A stretch of DNA of 64,000 nt from Streptomyces sp. NRRL S-1022 (lineage in GTDB: Bacteria > Actinomycetota > Actinomycetes > Streptomycetales > Streptomycetaceae): positions 1 through 64,000 of the forward strand of contig NZ_JOIU01000008.1 of NCBI RefSeq assembly GCF_000720135.1, given 5' to 3'. The notes beneath the pieces were generated by a model, which saw only the letters and a list, made by a program, of their open reading frames with translations, was not told the DNA's origin and ran no database searches. The position numbers and the translations under genes were made by a program. Positions 53,945 to 62,281 of the stretch are shown in pieces. Position 1 is the first letter of the stretch, and the number at the start of each line of letters is the position of its first letter.

Positions 53945-55023
53945 GTGGGTCCCTTCGTGGTGGGAGTCGTAGGACTCGTCGGGCTGTCGTCGTGCGGTGC
54001 GCAGGACCGGCCGGCCGGGCCGCCCGGAGCGGAGTCCGGGGTGAACCACGGCAGGGCCGGAGCGGGGGCGGCCCGGGCGGCCGGGGACCCGGCGGTGCGG
54101 GAGCGCGGGAACGGCAGGCGCGGGCGCGGGGCGGGCCGGGGCGCCCGGGAGGTAGCGCCGGGGCGGTGCGGGCGGACCCGGTCCACCACGGCCATGCCGG
54201 CGCGGAACAGGGCGGCCGGCACGACCAGGCAGAGCAGGATCCAGAACAGGGTCACGCCCCAGGGCCGGCCCACGCCCCACGGCTGTTCGGCGAGCACCCG
54301 GCCGCCGTGCCGCAGCGTCACGGTGTAGTCGCCGTGCGCCCCCGCCGGCAGTTCGACCGGCAGCTCGATCCGCGCCTTCTTCCCGGGTGCCAGGGTGCCG
54401 TGCCACTGCCGTTCGTCCCACTCCGGGGCGAAGACGCCGTGCGCGGTGCCGACCTGGAACACCGGGTTCTCGATCGGGCTCGTGCCGGTGTTGCCGACGG
54501 TGAGGACGAGGGTGCGGCCGGGCGGCGCCCCGAACCAGGTCAGCAGCCCGCTGGAGCCGGTCAGCCGGGTGTCGGAGAGCACCGCCAGCCGGCCGGCGGA
54601 GCGCTCGGCGGGCAGCGGGGCCACGGGGTGTCCGGCGACCTGGAGGACGGCGTCCGCCTCGGCCGCGGCACCGGTGACGGTGGCCACGTGCACCACGCAG
54701 GGGCAGGGTACGGGGGGTTCGGCGACCGGCAGTCTCCGGCCGAAGGTGCCGTCGGCGCCGGTGGTCACGGCCCGGCCGTCACCGTTGGCGCAGGAGTTGG
54801 TGCCGCCGACGACCCCCCGGGCCGGGGTGGCCCGCCCGCACACCAGCATCATCAGCAGCGTGCGCGGCCGCCAGCCGGTCCCGCTGACGGTGACCGACCC
54901 GCCGGTGCCGGCCTGCACCGCCGACAGCTTCACCGCCGGCCGCTCCGCCGCCGCCCCCCGCTCGACCGGCCCGGCCAGGACCAGCAGCAGCGCCAGGAGC
55001 ACCGCCGGCGCCCCCCGCCTCAC
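53941..55023 (-). CDS. secreted-domain membrane protein, possibly neocarzinostatin-like fold
   Basis: This 360-residue protein begins with a signal or anchor (AVLLALLLVLAGPVERGAAA). An extracytoplasmic domain has VQAGTGGSVTVSGTGWRPRT and a cysteine-rich CPCVVH segment, and a second immunoglobulin-like domain follows. There is one membrane helix (VTLFWILLCLVVPAALF, about 275-291) and a basic, Pro-rich cytoplasmic tail. The first domain vaguely recalls neocarzinostatin-family proteins. Its GTG start overlaps the stop of the gene before it and its stop overlaps the start of the gene after it (GTGA at both ends), so it is a fixed member of the surface-protein operon. Confidence 0.78.
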   Translation of the reverse strand: MRRGAPAVLLALLLVLAGPVERGAAAERPAVKLSAVQAGTGGSVTVSGTGWRPRTLLMMLVCGRATPARGVVGGTNSCANGDGRAVTTGADGTFGRRLPVAEPPVPCPCVVHVATVTGAAAEADAVLQVAGHPVAPLPAERSAGRLAVLSDTRLTGSSGLLTWFGAPPGRTLVLTVGNTGTSPIENPVFQVGTAHGVFAPEWDERQWHGTLAPGKKARIELPVELPAGAHGDYTVTLRHGGRVLAEQPWGVGRPWGVTLFWILLCLVVPAALFRAGMAVVDRVRPHRPGATSRAPRPAPRPRLPFPRSRTAGSPAARAAPAPALPWFTPDSAPGGPAGRSCAPHDDSPTSPTTPTTKGPT

Positions 55024-55844
55024 GACACCGCTCCCGATGGCTCGCCGGCACCACGGCGTCTCCGCCGGAGCACCGCCGTGACCACCGCCACCCCGCCCGC
55101 CGTGCCGGCCACCGCGCCCCACGGGACGTAGGCCGCCGAGGTGCTCGCGGTGCCGTGTGCGCCGCCCGGTGCCGTCACCGTCAGCCGTACGCGGACCCGG
55201 TCCAGCGCCGGCCGGCCCGGCCAGGGCTCGCTGAGCGTGCGCCGGGCGCCCGGCGGCAGCCGGACCGGCAGGGGGCGCGGGGCGCGGTCCAGGACCGGGC
55301 CGAAGAGTCCGTCGGCGCGCACCGCGAGTGTGGGTACGAGGACGGTCGTACCGCGGTTGACCAGTTCGTACGTGATCCGGTCGGGGTAGACGGCCAGGTG
55401 CTCGACGGTGAGGGCGGCCAGCGCCGGACCGCCGACCCGCAACCGGACCGGCACGGCCGCGGTACGGCCGTGCGCGTCGCCCGCCACGATCGCGCCGGTG
55501 CGGTCGCCGGGCGCGGCAGCGCGCGGCACGGTCACCGTGAAGGGCACCTCGGCGCGGGTCCGGGCCGGGACGGTGAGGGCGGCGCGGGCGAGGACCGTGG
55601 GCACGCCCGTGCCGCGCAGCCGGACGGTGAGCGGAGTCCGGCCGCGGTTGGTCACGGCCACCGTGTCCTGGAGCACCGCCCCGGGCGCGCCCTCGGCGTA
55701 GAACGCGGGGCGTCCGCCGCCCGCGGGCGCGAGCGACCAGCCGCCGGACTGCGCGTGGGCGGGCTGGGCGGCGGTCGGCAGCGCGAGCGACAGGAGCAGG
55801 GTGACGAGCAGCGGCATCCGCACGGGGGGCGGCGCGGGCGGCAT
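55020..55844 (-). CDS. secreted DUF916/COG1470-like protein with C-terminal membrane anchor
   Basis: This 274-residue protein has a signal peptide (LLVTLLLSLALPTAAQPAHA), two beta-sandwich domains of the kind found in WxL-operon DUF916 proteins (DTVAVTNRGRTPLTVRLRG, LTVEHLAVYPDRITYELVNRG) and a C-terminal membrane helix (GAVAGTAGGVAVVTAVL) followed by RRRRRG. In Firmicutes similar proteins help attach surface complexes. It starts at ATG 55844, seven bases after GGAG, and overlaps the next gene as GTGA. The assignment rests on fold-like pattern and context. Confidence 0.78.
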   Translation of the reverse strand: MPPAPPPVRMPLLVTLLLSLALPTAAQPAHAQSGGWSLAPAGGGRPAFYAEGAPGAVLQDTVAVTNRGRTPLTVRLRGTGVPTVLARAALTVPARTRAEVPFTVTVPRAAAPGDRTGAIVAGDAHGRTAAVPVRLRVGGPALAALTVEHLAVYPDRITYELVNRGTTVLVPTLAVRADGLFGPVLDRAPRPLPVRLPPGARRTLSEPWPGRPALDRVRVRLTVTAPGGAHGTASTSAAYVPWGAVAGTAGGVAVVTAVLRRRRRGAGEPSGAVS

Positions 55845-55921
55845 GGGCGGCTCCAGCGGTGGTGGCCGGACGGTTCGGCGGGCGTGCGCCGGGCGGCGGG
55901 CTGCGGCCCGGCCGGTCCCGG

Positions 55922-56632
55922 TCAGCGGCGGGCGGCCTGGCCGCGCCGGGTCAGCCACAGGACGCCCGCGGCGCCGGCGAGGAGAACCGTTCCGCCGAGG
56001 GTGCCGAGGGCGACCGCGGAGTCCTCGGGGCCCGTCTGCGGCAGCTGCGCGCCGGAGGAGGCACCGCCCGACGAGGAGGACGAGGGCGAGGAGGCGCCGC
56101 CCGACGAGGAGGACGAGCCGCCGGCCGCCGTCACGTCCAGGGTCAGGGACGGTTTCGGGCTGTTGGCCGGCGTGCAGGTCGTCGTCGTACCGAGCGCCTT
56201 GATGGTGAGCGTGCCCGGCGTGAAGGTCACCTTGCCGCTCTTCTTCGGCGTGTAGCTGCCGCTCAGGTCGCTGATCCTGATGGGCGTGTTCGCCGGGATC
56301 GCGGCGGCGTTGGCCGGTCCGCTGACGGCGAGCGTGCCGCTGTCGGCGCCGCCCAGCGCGATCGTGGCGCTCGGGCTCATCGCCCCCTTGCCCAGCTCGA
56401 CCGGGCTGGAGGAGACGCCCTTCTGCCAGGACATGGTGATCTTGTAGCCGCTGCCGCTCTTGACGCCCTTGATGTCGATGGGCGAGACGGCGCTCTTGAC
56501 GCCGATCGGGGTCTGGCACCGGTAGTCGACGTCGACGACGTCGGCATGGGCGGCCGGCGCGGCCAGCAGCACCGCCGAGCCGGCCAGGGCCGCGGCGGAC
56601 GCGAGCGCGGCGGTTCGTTTCGGGTACGACAC
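55922..56632 (-). CDS. sortase-anchored surface protein with LPQTG motif
   Basis: This 236-residue protein has a signal peptide (AALASAAALAGSAVLLAAPAAHA) and one beta domain of about 125 residues (YRCQTPIGVKSAVSPIDI ... LGTTTTCTP) whose two cysteines probably pair. A Ser/Gly stalk, AQLPQTGPEDS, a membrane helix and RRGQAARR follow. The motif is of the classic LPxTG type, in contrast to LAETG in its paralogue three genes downstream. It begins with GTG 56632. It opens a four-gene leftward operon; no sortase gene is in the window. Confidence 0.88.
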   Translation of the reverse strand: MSYPKRTAALASAAALAGSAVLLAAPAAHADVVDVDYRCQTPIGVKSAVSPIDIKGVKSGSGYKITMSWQKGVSSSPVELGKGAMSPSATIALGGADSGTLAVSGPANAAAIPANTPIRISDLSGSYTPKKSGKVTFTPGTLTIKALGTTTTCTPANSPKPSLTLDVTAAGGSSSSSGGASSPSSSSSGGASSGAQLPQTGPEDSAVALGTLGGTVLLAGAAGVLWLTRRGQAARR

Positions 56633-56836
56633 GGTCGGCCCACCCCATCCATTCCTGACGGAACATCAGATTCGGCCGTCAAGGTACGCCGGGGGCCGTG
56701 AGGTTGGAAGACGCGTCACACGCCGGAGTTGTGGCGATCCGGCGTGCGCGAGGAGACGGCGCGGGGGAGCCCGTGGGGCCCGGCGGCCACCCGGCGGTGC
56801 CGGTGCACACCGGCGCCCGGGTGGCCGTACGAGGGG

Positions 56837-57415
56837 TCAGGCCGGGGCGCCGAGTTCCGCCCAGACCGTCTTGCCCGGGGTACCGGGGGCGCGGAGCACC
56901 CCCCAGTCCAGGCAGAGCCGCTGCACGATGAACATGCCGTGGCCGCCGGGGCGGCCGGCGCGGTGTGGGGTGCGCGGAGCCGGCTGGCCGGCGCCCCGGT
57001 CGGAGACCTCCAGCCGGATCACCTTGTTGTCGCAGGCCAGGCGCAGCTCGTCGGGGCCCTCGGCATGCAGGCAGGCGTTGGTGACCAGTTCGGAGACGAC
57101 GAGCAGCACGTCCTCGGCGGCGGCCCGCTGGTCGGCCGAGTCGGCCGGGAGCCAGCCCCACGCGTACAGCGCCTGGCGGGTGAAGTCGCGGGCGAGCGGG
57201 ACCACCCCGCTCTCGCCTTCCAGGCGGAGTCTGCGGACCCGTCGCCCCTGGGTCCGCGACGTGCCGTCGGCCGCCCCGGGCGGCACGGACGACACGGACG
57301 GCGCGGCTGCCCCCGTGGCGGCACCGGTGGCCGGCGCCTCCGCTGCGGACGCCCCGGAAGCGCCGCTGGGCTCCGGGCCGCGGTCGCCCGGCGAGTAAGG
57401 CCGGGTGGTGCTCAT
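56837..57415 (-). CDS. anti-sigma factor, RsbW-like ATP-binding kinase
   Basis: This 192-residue protein has a disordered Ala/Gly N-terminus (about 1-55) and a GHKL ATPase domain with the N box EDVLLVVSELVTNACLHA, the G1 motif VSDRGAGQP and the G2 region GRPGGHGMFIVQRL. This is the serine-kinase anti-sigma family that holds SigB/SigF-type sigma factors and phosphorylates STAS antagonists. The STAS gene and sigma gene lie next to it, so a partner-switching module is likely. The match to the S. coelicolor sigI locus (arsI) is probable but not certain. Confidence 0.85.
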   Translation of the reverse strand: MSTTRPYSPGDRGPEPSGASGASAAEAPATGAATGAAAPSVSSVPPGAADGTSRTQGRRVRRLRLEGESGVVPLARDFTRQALYAWGWLPADSADQRAAAEDVLLVVSELVTNACLHAEGPDELRLACDNKVIRLEVSDRGAGQPAPRTPHRAGRPGGHGMFIVQRLCLDWGVLRAPGTPGKTVWAELGAPA

Positions 57416-57803
57416 CAGCGCTTCACCTCACCGATTCACCAGTTCAAGATTCAATAGTCCGGTCAGTAGTCCGGCCGGCGGCCGGACCTTCGGCCGGCGC
57501 CGTCGGCGCCGTCCGGTCCGTACGCCGTCCGGCGTGGTGCGCAGGTCGCCCCCGTCCCGTACGCCGGCGGGTCGTCCTGTCCCTCCGCCGCCCGGGCGGG
57601 GTCCCGTCCCGTCCGCGCGTCGGACGCGCGTTCCGTCAGGCCGTTCGCCGGCCCCCGGAGGAGCCTGCGGCCGGCAGGACGCTGCCTGCCTTCTTCTGCC
57701 CTCTCCTGCCCGGCGGATCCGACGGAACACCCCCGTATTGGACGTGACGCGGACAACGCCCTCGGAAGCCGGTGCGCGGACCGGTCCGGGCGAGGGCGGC
57801 GGC
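57416..57803. other. intergenic region between STAS and anti-sigma genes
   Basis: These 388 bases hold no gene that I can support; open frames on the minus strand have shadow composition. A perfect stem GTCCGGCC-GGC-GGCCGGAC (57469-57487) lies about 55 bases before the anti-sigma start and could be an attenuator, terminator or operator. The gap is long for genes of one operon, so the anti-sigma gene may have its own promoter. Confidence 0.45.
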
Positions 57804-58181
57804 TCAGTCGGCACCGTCGGCCAGGGCCGCCTCCACGGAATCGTGGACGGTGAAGACCGCCTCGGCCCCGGTGATCTCGAACACGCGGGCCACCACCGGC
57901 AGCATTCCGGCCAGGTGGACGCCGCCTCCGGCGGCCTCCGCCTTCAGCCGGGCGCCGAGCAGGACGTTCAGCCCTGTGGAGTCGCAGAACTCCAGGCGTG
58001 AGCAGTCCACGACGAGCCGCGCGAAGCCCTTGTCCAGAAGGTCGTCGAGGGGCTCACGCAAAAGATCGGCGGTGTGGTGGTCCAGCTCGCCGGCCGGTGT
58101 CACAACGGCGCTGGAGCCCTCTTCCCGCACCTCCACCAGAAGCCGGCCCGACTGTGCGCTGCCGACCGTCCCGTGGTCCAT
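57804..58181 (-). CDS. STAS-domain anti-anti-sigma factor
   Basis: This 125-residue protein of the SpoIIAA/RsbV family has the phosphorylation site in RLEFCDSTGLNVLLGAR (Ser68). Unphosphorylated, such proteins bind the kinase anti-sigma factor and free the sigma factor. ATG 58181 follows GGGAGAGAGAG. It is divergent from the sigma gene with 249 bases between the two starts. It corresponds in position to the antagonist of the S. coelicolor sigI locus. Confidence 0.92.
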   Translation of the reverse strand: MDHGTVGSAQSGRLLVEVREEGSSAVVTPAGELDHHTADLLREPLDDLLDKGFARLVVDCSRLEFCDSTGLNVLLGARLKAEAAGGGVHLAGMLPVVARVFEITGAEAVFTVHDSVEAALADGAD

Positions 58182-58249
58182 GCCGTCTCTCTCTCCCGAG
58201 GTCGTGGCTGCTGATGCCCTCGAACATTACGCCTTCTATGCGCACTCCG

Positions 58250-58273
58250 ACACCCGAACATCCGCACACAATC
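58250..58273 (-). promoter_or_regulatory. candidate SigB-type promoter for the STAS gene
   Basis: On the minus strand GATT (58273-58270) is followed after 14 bases by GGGTGT (58255-58250), close to the GNNT-N14-16-GGGTAY consensus of Streptomyces SigB-family promoters. This would let the sigma factor control its antagonist. Confidence 0.3.
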
Positions 58274-58300
58274 GGACATATCACATCAGAACGCACTTGC

Positions 58301-58323
58301 GACTCGCTCGGTGCACCGGGTAG
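58301..58323 (+). promoter_or_regulatory. candidate autoregulatory promoter for the sigma gene
   Basis: GACT (58301-58304) and GGGTAG (58318-58323) resemble a SigB-type promoter, but the 13-base spacing is one short. It lies about 108 bases before the sigma start codon. Confidence 0.25.
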
Positions 58324-58430
58324 GGCTAGTTAAGGACACACATCCCTACACGCCGGCTTCGGAGGCGCCGCACACCGCAGTGCACGTACTGGCTTCGGCA
58401 GCCTTATGCCGAGAACGATGGAGGACACCC

Positions 58431-59327
58431 ATGTCACCCCGGCTCGACGCATCGCATACCCCGATCGCGACGTCGACACCCCCACCGGAACAACTGGATC
58501 ATTTCATCGACACCCTCGACCTCCTTGAGGGACTCCCGGAGATCCCTCCGTACGACGAGATCGGCCCCGTCGACGCGCGGGCCCTGTCCAAGACCCTCTT
58601 CGAGCGGCTCGAATCGCTGGAGGAAGGGACGTACGAGCACGCGTACGTCCGCAACACCCTCGTCGAGCTGAACCTCGCGCTCGTCAAGTTCGCCGCCTCC
58701 CGCTTCCGCTCCCGCAGCGAGCCCATGGAGGACATCATCCAGGTCGGCACCATCGGCCTGATCAAGGCGATCGACCGCTTCGAACTCTCCCGCGGCGTCG
58801 AGTTCCCCACATTCGCGATGCCGACCATCATCGGTGAGATCAAACGGTTCTTCCGCGACACCTCGTGGTCCGTGCGCGTCCCGCGCCGGCTGCAGGAGCT
58901 GCGGCTCGACCTGGCCAAGGCCGGCGACGAACTGGCGCAGCAGCTGGACCGCGCCCCCACGGTCGCCGAACTCGCCGAACGCCTCGGCATCTCCAACGAC
59001 GAGGTCGTCGAGGGCATGGCCGCCTCGAACGCGTACACCGCCTCCTCGCTGGACGCCCAGCCCGAGGAGGACGAGACCGAGGGCGCGCTCGCGGACCGGA
59101 TCGGGTACGAGGACCACGGCCTGGAGGGCATCGAGTACATCGAGTCGCTCAAGCCGCTGATCGCCGAACTCGCACCCCGGGACCGCAAGATCCTCTCCCT
59201 GCGCTTCGTGGCGAACATGACCCAGTCGGAGATCGGCGAGGAGCTCGGCATCTCCCAGATGCACGTGTCCCGGCTGCTCTCCCGCACCCTGGTCCGGCTG
59301 CGCAAGGGGCTGACCCTGGACGAGTGA
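58431..59327 (+). CDS. sigI: SigB/SigF-family RNA polymerase sigma factor
   Basis: This 298-residue group 3 sigma factor has region 2 (LNLALVKFAASRFRSRSEPMEDIIQVGTIGLIKAIDRFE with the -10 recognition helix after it), region 3 (RVPRRLQELRLDLAKAGDELA) and region 4 with the helix-turn-helix MTQSEIGEELGISQMHVSRLL, in part shown here. It starts at ATG 58431 after GGAGG. The flanking STAS and anti-sigma genes show control by partner switching. The symbol follows the similarity in position to S. coelicolor SCO3066-SCO3068, where sigI lies; orthology to another SigB paralogue cannot be excluded. Confidence 0.85.
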   Translation: MSPRLDASHTPIATSTPPPEQLDHFIDTLDLLEGLPEIPPYDEIGPVDARALSKTLFERLESLEEGTYEHAYVRNTLVELNLALVKFAASRFRSRSEPMEDIIQVGTIGLIKAIDRFELSRGVEFPTFAMPTIIGEIKRFFRDTSWSVRVPRRLQELRLDLAKAGDELAQQLDRAPTVAELAERLGISNDEVVEGMAASNAYTASSLDAQPEEDETEGALADRIGYEDHGLEGIEYIESLKPLIAELAPRDRKILSLRFVANMTQSEIGEELGISQMHVSRLLSRTLVRLRKGLTLDE

Positions 59328-59543
59328 CACCGGCGTCGCTCCGGAGGCGGAGAGCGGCTCGGCCGACGACGCCGGGCCGCTTCGCCGTTCCCGGAGCACA
59401 GGCCACCGGCTCACGGGTGCCCAGCACCCCAACCGTTATGCGGTTCCTCACAGAAACCTCTTTCCGCAGCCGCCGCCGTCCACCACTATGGGTCCCCAAA
59501 CTGGCTGGTTTGTCAGCGGCCTTCTCGGGACGGAGGGTGTTGC

Positions 59544-61073
59544 ATGGCCGAGGGGGACCACGCCATTGCGGGGGACCACGAGGACGCGCCGGACGCACGG
59601 CTGACCGAACTGCTGCGCTCCCCCACGTCCACGGCGTACCCGGCGTTGCAGGAGCTGCGCCGCCGGCACCACCCGGCGGTCCTCGCCTACGCCCGGCTGT
59701 GCGCGACGAGCGAGTCCGCGGCCCGCCGGCTGGCGGCGGAGACGTTCACCACGGCGGCTCGCGAGACGGCCCGGGGCGTCGACCCGCCCGTCCCCCTGCG
59801 CCACCGGCTGCTGCTCCTCACCGTGCGGCTGGCGGCGGACTGGGCGCGCGGCGAACGCTCGGCGGGCGTCGACCCGGGCCTGCTGCTGGTGCTGGCCACG
59901 GCCGGCCACCCCGAGGGCCCGACCCCACCCCTGCTCCCGGCCTTCCAGTCACTGCCGTCCCGCGCCCAGGGACTGCTCTGGTACGGCGTCCTCGACGCGG
60001 AACCCGAGGAGCGCACCGCCGCCTTCCTCGGCCTCGGCCGCGCGGACGTCTCCCACGACACCCCGCGAGCCCTCACCGCCCTGGCCCGGGCCTGCCTGCG
60101 GCACCGGCTGGCTGCGTCCGACGAGCCGCGCTGCGCGGACTTCCGGCGGCTGATCGAGGAGGCGGTACGGCCGGACGCCCCGCGCCGCAGCGCCGACCTG
60201 GACACCCATATGGCACGCTGCCCGCACTGCGCGGCCGCGTTCGAGGAGCTGCGGGCGCTGCGGGACGCACCCCGGCAGACCCTGGCCGAGGGTCTGCTGC
60301 CGTGGCGCGGAACGGCGTACCTGCGCCAGGAGGAGCGCCCCGGACCGGCCGCCGTGCCCGCGACGGCGGACACACCGGGCCGGCCGCCCCGCAGCCGCGT
60401 CCTGCTCGGCTCGGCGGCCCTGGGCGTGGCCCTGATCCCGCTCCTGGTCTTCCTGTTCAGCCCCGCGCGCTCCACCGACCGGCGCCCGGCGGCGGTAACC
60501 CCCGCGCCCTCGTCGGTGACGGTGACGGCGACGGTCTCGGTCCCCCCGACCCGCTCTCCCTCCCCGTCCCCCACGTCCAAGTCCCCGTCCCCCACGCCGA
60601 CGTCACACCGCCCGGCTCCGGCCCCGCCCCGCCGCCGGACCCCCAGCCCGACGCCTCCGCCCGCCCCGCCGGGCGCCGCCTACGCCCAGGTCGTCAACCT
60701 CGCCACGGGCCGCTGCCTGGACATCCGCGACGGCGACCTGTCGAAGGGCAACGACGTCGTCACGGCCCCTTGCGACTCCTCCGCCACCCAGCGCTGGAGC
60801 GTCGACGCCTCCCTGGGCGTGCTCCGCTCGGCGGCCGACGACGATGTCTGCCTGGACAGCCGGGGCTCGGCCGACCGGGGCGTGGGCATCTGGGAATGCG
60901 ACTCGGTCGACGGCCGCCACGGCGAGAACCTCCGCTTCACCGTCGACCCCGACGGCACGATCCGCCCGGCCATCGCCATCGAGACGGCGGTGACCCCGGC
61001 CGACGGCGACGGCGTGTCCCTGCGCGCCCTGTCCGACAGCCGCGGCCAGCGGTGGCGGACGGGGGCGAGGTGA
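59544..61073 (+). CDS. ECF-sigma-like, zinc-finger and ricin-lectin fusion protein
   Basis: This 509-residue protein combines parts that are normally separate. Residues about 20-190 look like regions 2 and 4 of an ECF sigma factor (HHPAVLAYARLCATSESAARR, LPSRAQGLLWYGVLDAE, GRADVSHDTPRALTALARAC). A zinc-finger anti-sigma motif follows (DTHMARCPHCAAAFEELR, about 220-237), then a membrane helix (VLLGSAALGVALIPLLVFLF), a Ser/Pro/Thr-rich stalk and an extracytoplasmic ricin-type beta-trefoil with one to two QxW-like repeats (LATGRCLDIRDGD, SATQRWSVD). This suggests a sensor that binds sugar outside and regulates transcription inside. ATG 59544 follows GGAGGG. Confidence 0.82.
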   Translation: MAEGDHAIAGDHEDAPDARLTELLRSPTSTAYPALQELRRRHHPAVLAYARLCATSESAARRLAAETFTTAARETARGVDPPVPLRHRLLLLTVRLAADWARGERSAGVDPGLLLVLATAGHPEGPTPPLLPAFQSLPSRAQGLLWYGVLDAEPEERTAAFLGLGRADVSHDTPRALTALARACLRHRLAASDEPRCADFRRLIEEAVRPDAPRRSADLDTHMARCPHCAAAFEELRALRDAPRQTLAEGLLPWRGTAYLRQEERPGPAAVPATADTPGRPPRSRVLLGSAALGVALIPLLVFLFSPARSTDRRPAAVTPAPSSVTVTATVSVPPTRSPSPSPTSKSPSPTPTSHRPAPAPPRRRTPSPTPPPAPPGAAYAQVVNLATGRCLDIRDGDLSKGNDVVTAPCDSSATQRWSVDASLGVLRSAADDDVCLDSRGSADRGVGIWECDSVDGRHGENLRFTVDPDGTIRPAIAIETAVTPADGDGVSLRALSDSRGQRWRTGAR

Positions 61074-61085
61074 GCGTCCCCGTTC

Positions 61086-62261
61086 TCACACCACCCGGAC
61101 CCCCCGCCGCCACACCCCGCTGACCAGCGGCACGCCCGGCCGGTAGGCGAGGTGGACGTGGCTGGGCGCGTCCAGGAGCGTCAGGTCGGCGAGGGCGCCG
61201 GGAGTCAGGCGGCCGATGTCGGTGCGGCGGAGGGCGGCGGCGCCGCCGGCCGTGGCCGACCAGACCGCCTCGTCCGGGGTCATCCGCATGTCGCGCACGG
61301 CCAGCGCGATGCAGAAGGGGACGGAGGAGGTGAACGACGAGCCGGGGTTGCAGTCCGTGGAGAGGGCGACCGTCACACCGGCGTCCAGGAGGCGGCGGGC
61401 GTCCGGCCACTCGGCGCGGGTGGAGAACTCGGCGCCGGGGAGCAGGGTGGCGACCGTCGCGCTGTGGGCCAGGGCGTCCACGTCCGCGTCCGTGAGGTGG
61501 GTGCAGTGGTCGGCGCTCGCCGCGTCCAGTTCGACGGCGAGCTGCACGCCGGGGCCGTGGGAGAGCTGGTTGGCGTGGATGCGCGGGTGCAGGCCCTTCG
61601 CCTTGCCGGCGGTGAGGATCGCGCGGGCCTGGTCGCCGTCGAAGGCGCCCTGCTCGCAGAAGACGTCGATCCAGCGGGCGTGCGGCGCGCAGGCGTCCAG
61701 CATCTCGCCGGTGACCAGGGCGACATAGGCCGCCGGGTCGTCGGCGAAGTCGGGGCTGACGATGTGCGCGCCGAGGTACGTCACCTCGTCGGTGTGCTTC
61801 GCCGCCAGGCGCAGGGCGCGGGACTCGTCCTCGACGGTGAGGCCGTAGCCCGACTTGGTCTCGAACGTCGTCGTGCCCTGGCGGAGGGCCTCGTCGAGGT
61901 AACGGGTGAGGTTCGCCTCCAGTTCCGCGTCGCTCGCGGCCCGGGTGGCCGCGACCGTGGTGCGGATGCCGCCCGCCGTGTAGGAGCGGCCGGACATGCG
62001 GGCGTTGAACTCCTGCGTCCGGTCGCCCGCGAACACCAGGTGGGAGTGGGAGTCCACGAAGCCCGGCAGCACCGCCCGGCCGCCCGCGTCGACCCGGTTG
62101 TCGGTGGCGGGTGCTTTGCTGGATTCACCGGTCCACGCGATGCGGTCGCCGTCGATGACGACGGCCGCGTCCTGGACCAGACCGAGGGGGGAGCCGTCAC
62201 CCAGGGAGGGGTCGTTGGTGACCAGCGTGGCGATGTTGGTGATGACGGTGCTGCTGCTCAT
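61086..62261 (-). CDS. hutI: imidazolonepropionase
   Basis: This 391-residue metal-dependent amidohydrolase converts imidazolonepropionate to formiminoglutamate in histidine breakdown. It has the metal site [15 protein letters not shown], the specificity region [35 protein letters not shown] and the active-site Asp in [15 protein letters not shown] 62261 follows GAGGACACC and lies 20 bases after hutF on the same strand. Its product is the substrate of the hutF enzyme. It converges on the lectin gene with only 12 bases between stops. Confidence 0.97.
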   Translation of the reverse strand: MSSSTVITNIATLVTNDPSLGDGSPLGLVQDAAVVIDGDRIAWTGESSKAPATDNRVDAGGRAVLPGFVDSHSHLVFAGDRTQEFNARMSGRSYTAGGIRTTVAATRAASDAELEANLTRYLDEALRQGTTTFETKSGYGLTVEDESRALRLAAKHTDEVTYLGAHIVSPDFADDPAAYVALVTGEMLDACAPHARWIDVFCEQGAFDGDQARAILTAGKAKGLHPRIHANQLSHGPGVQLAVELDAASADHCTHLTDADVDALAHSATVATLLPGAEFSTRAEWPDARRLLDAGVTVALSTDCNPGSSFTSSVPFCIALAVRDMRMTPDEAVWSATAGGAAALRRTDIGRLTPGALADLTLLDAPSHVHLAYRPGVPLVSGVWRRGVRVV

Positions 62262-62281
62262 GGTGTCCTCGTGGGTGATCG

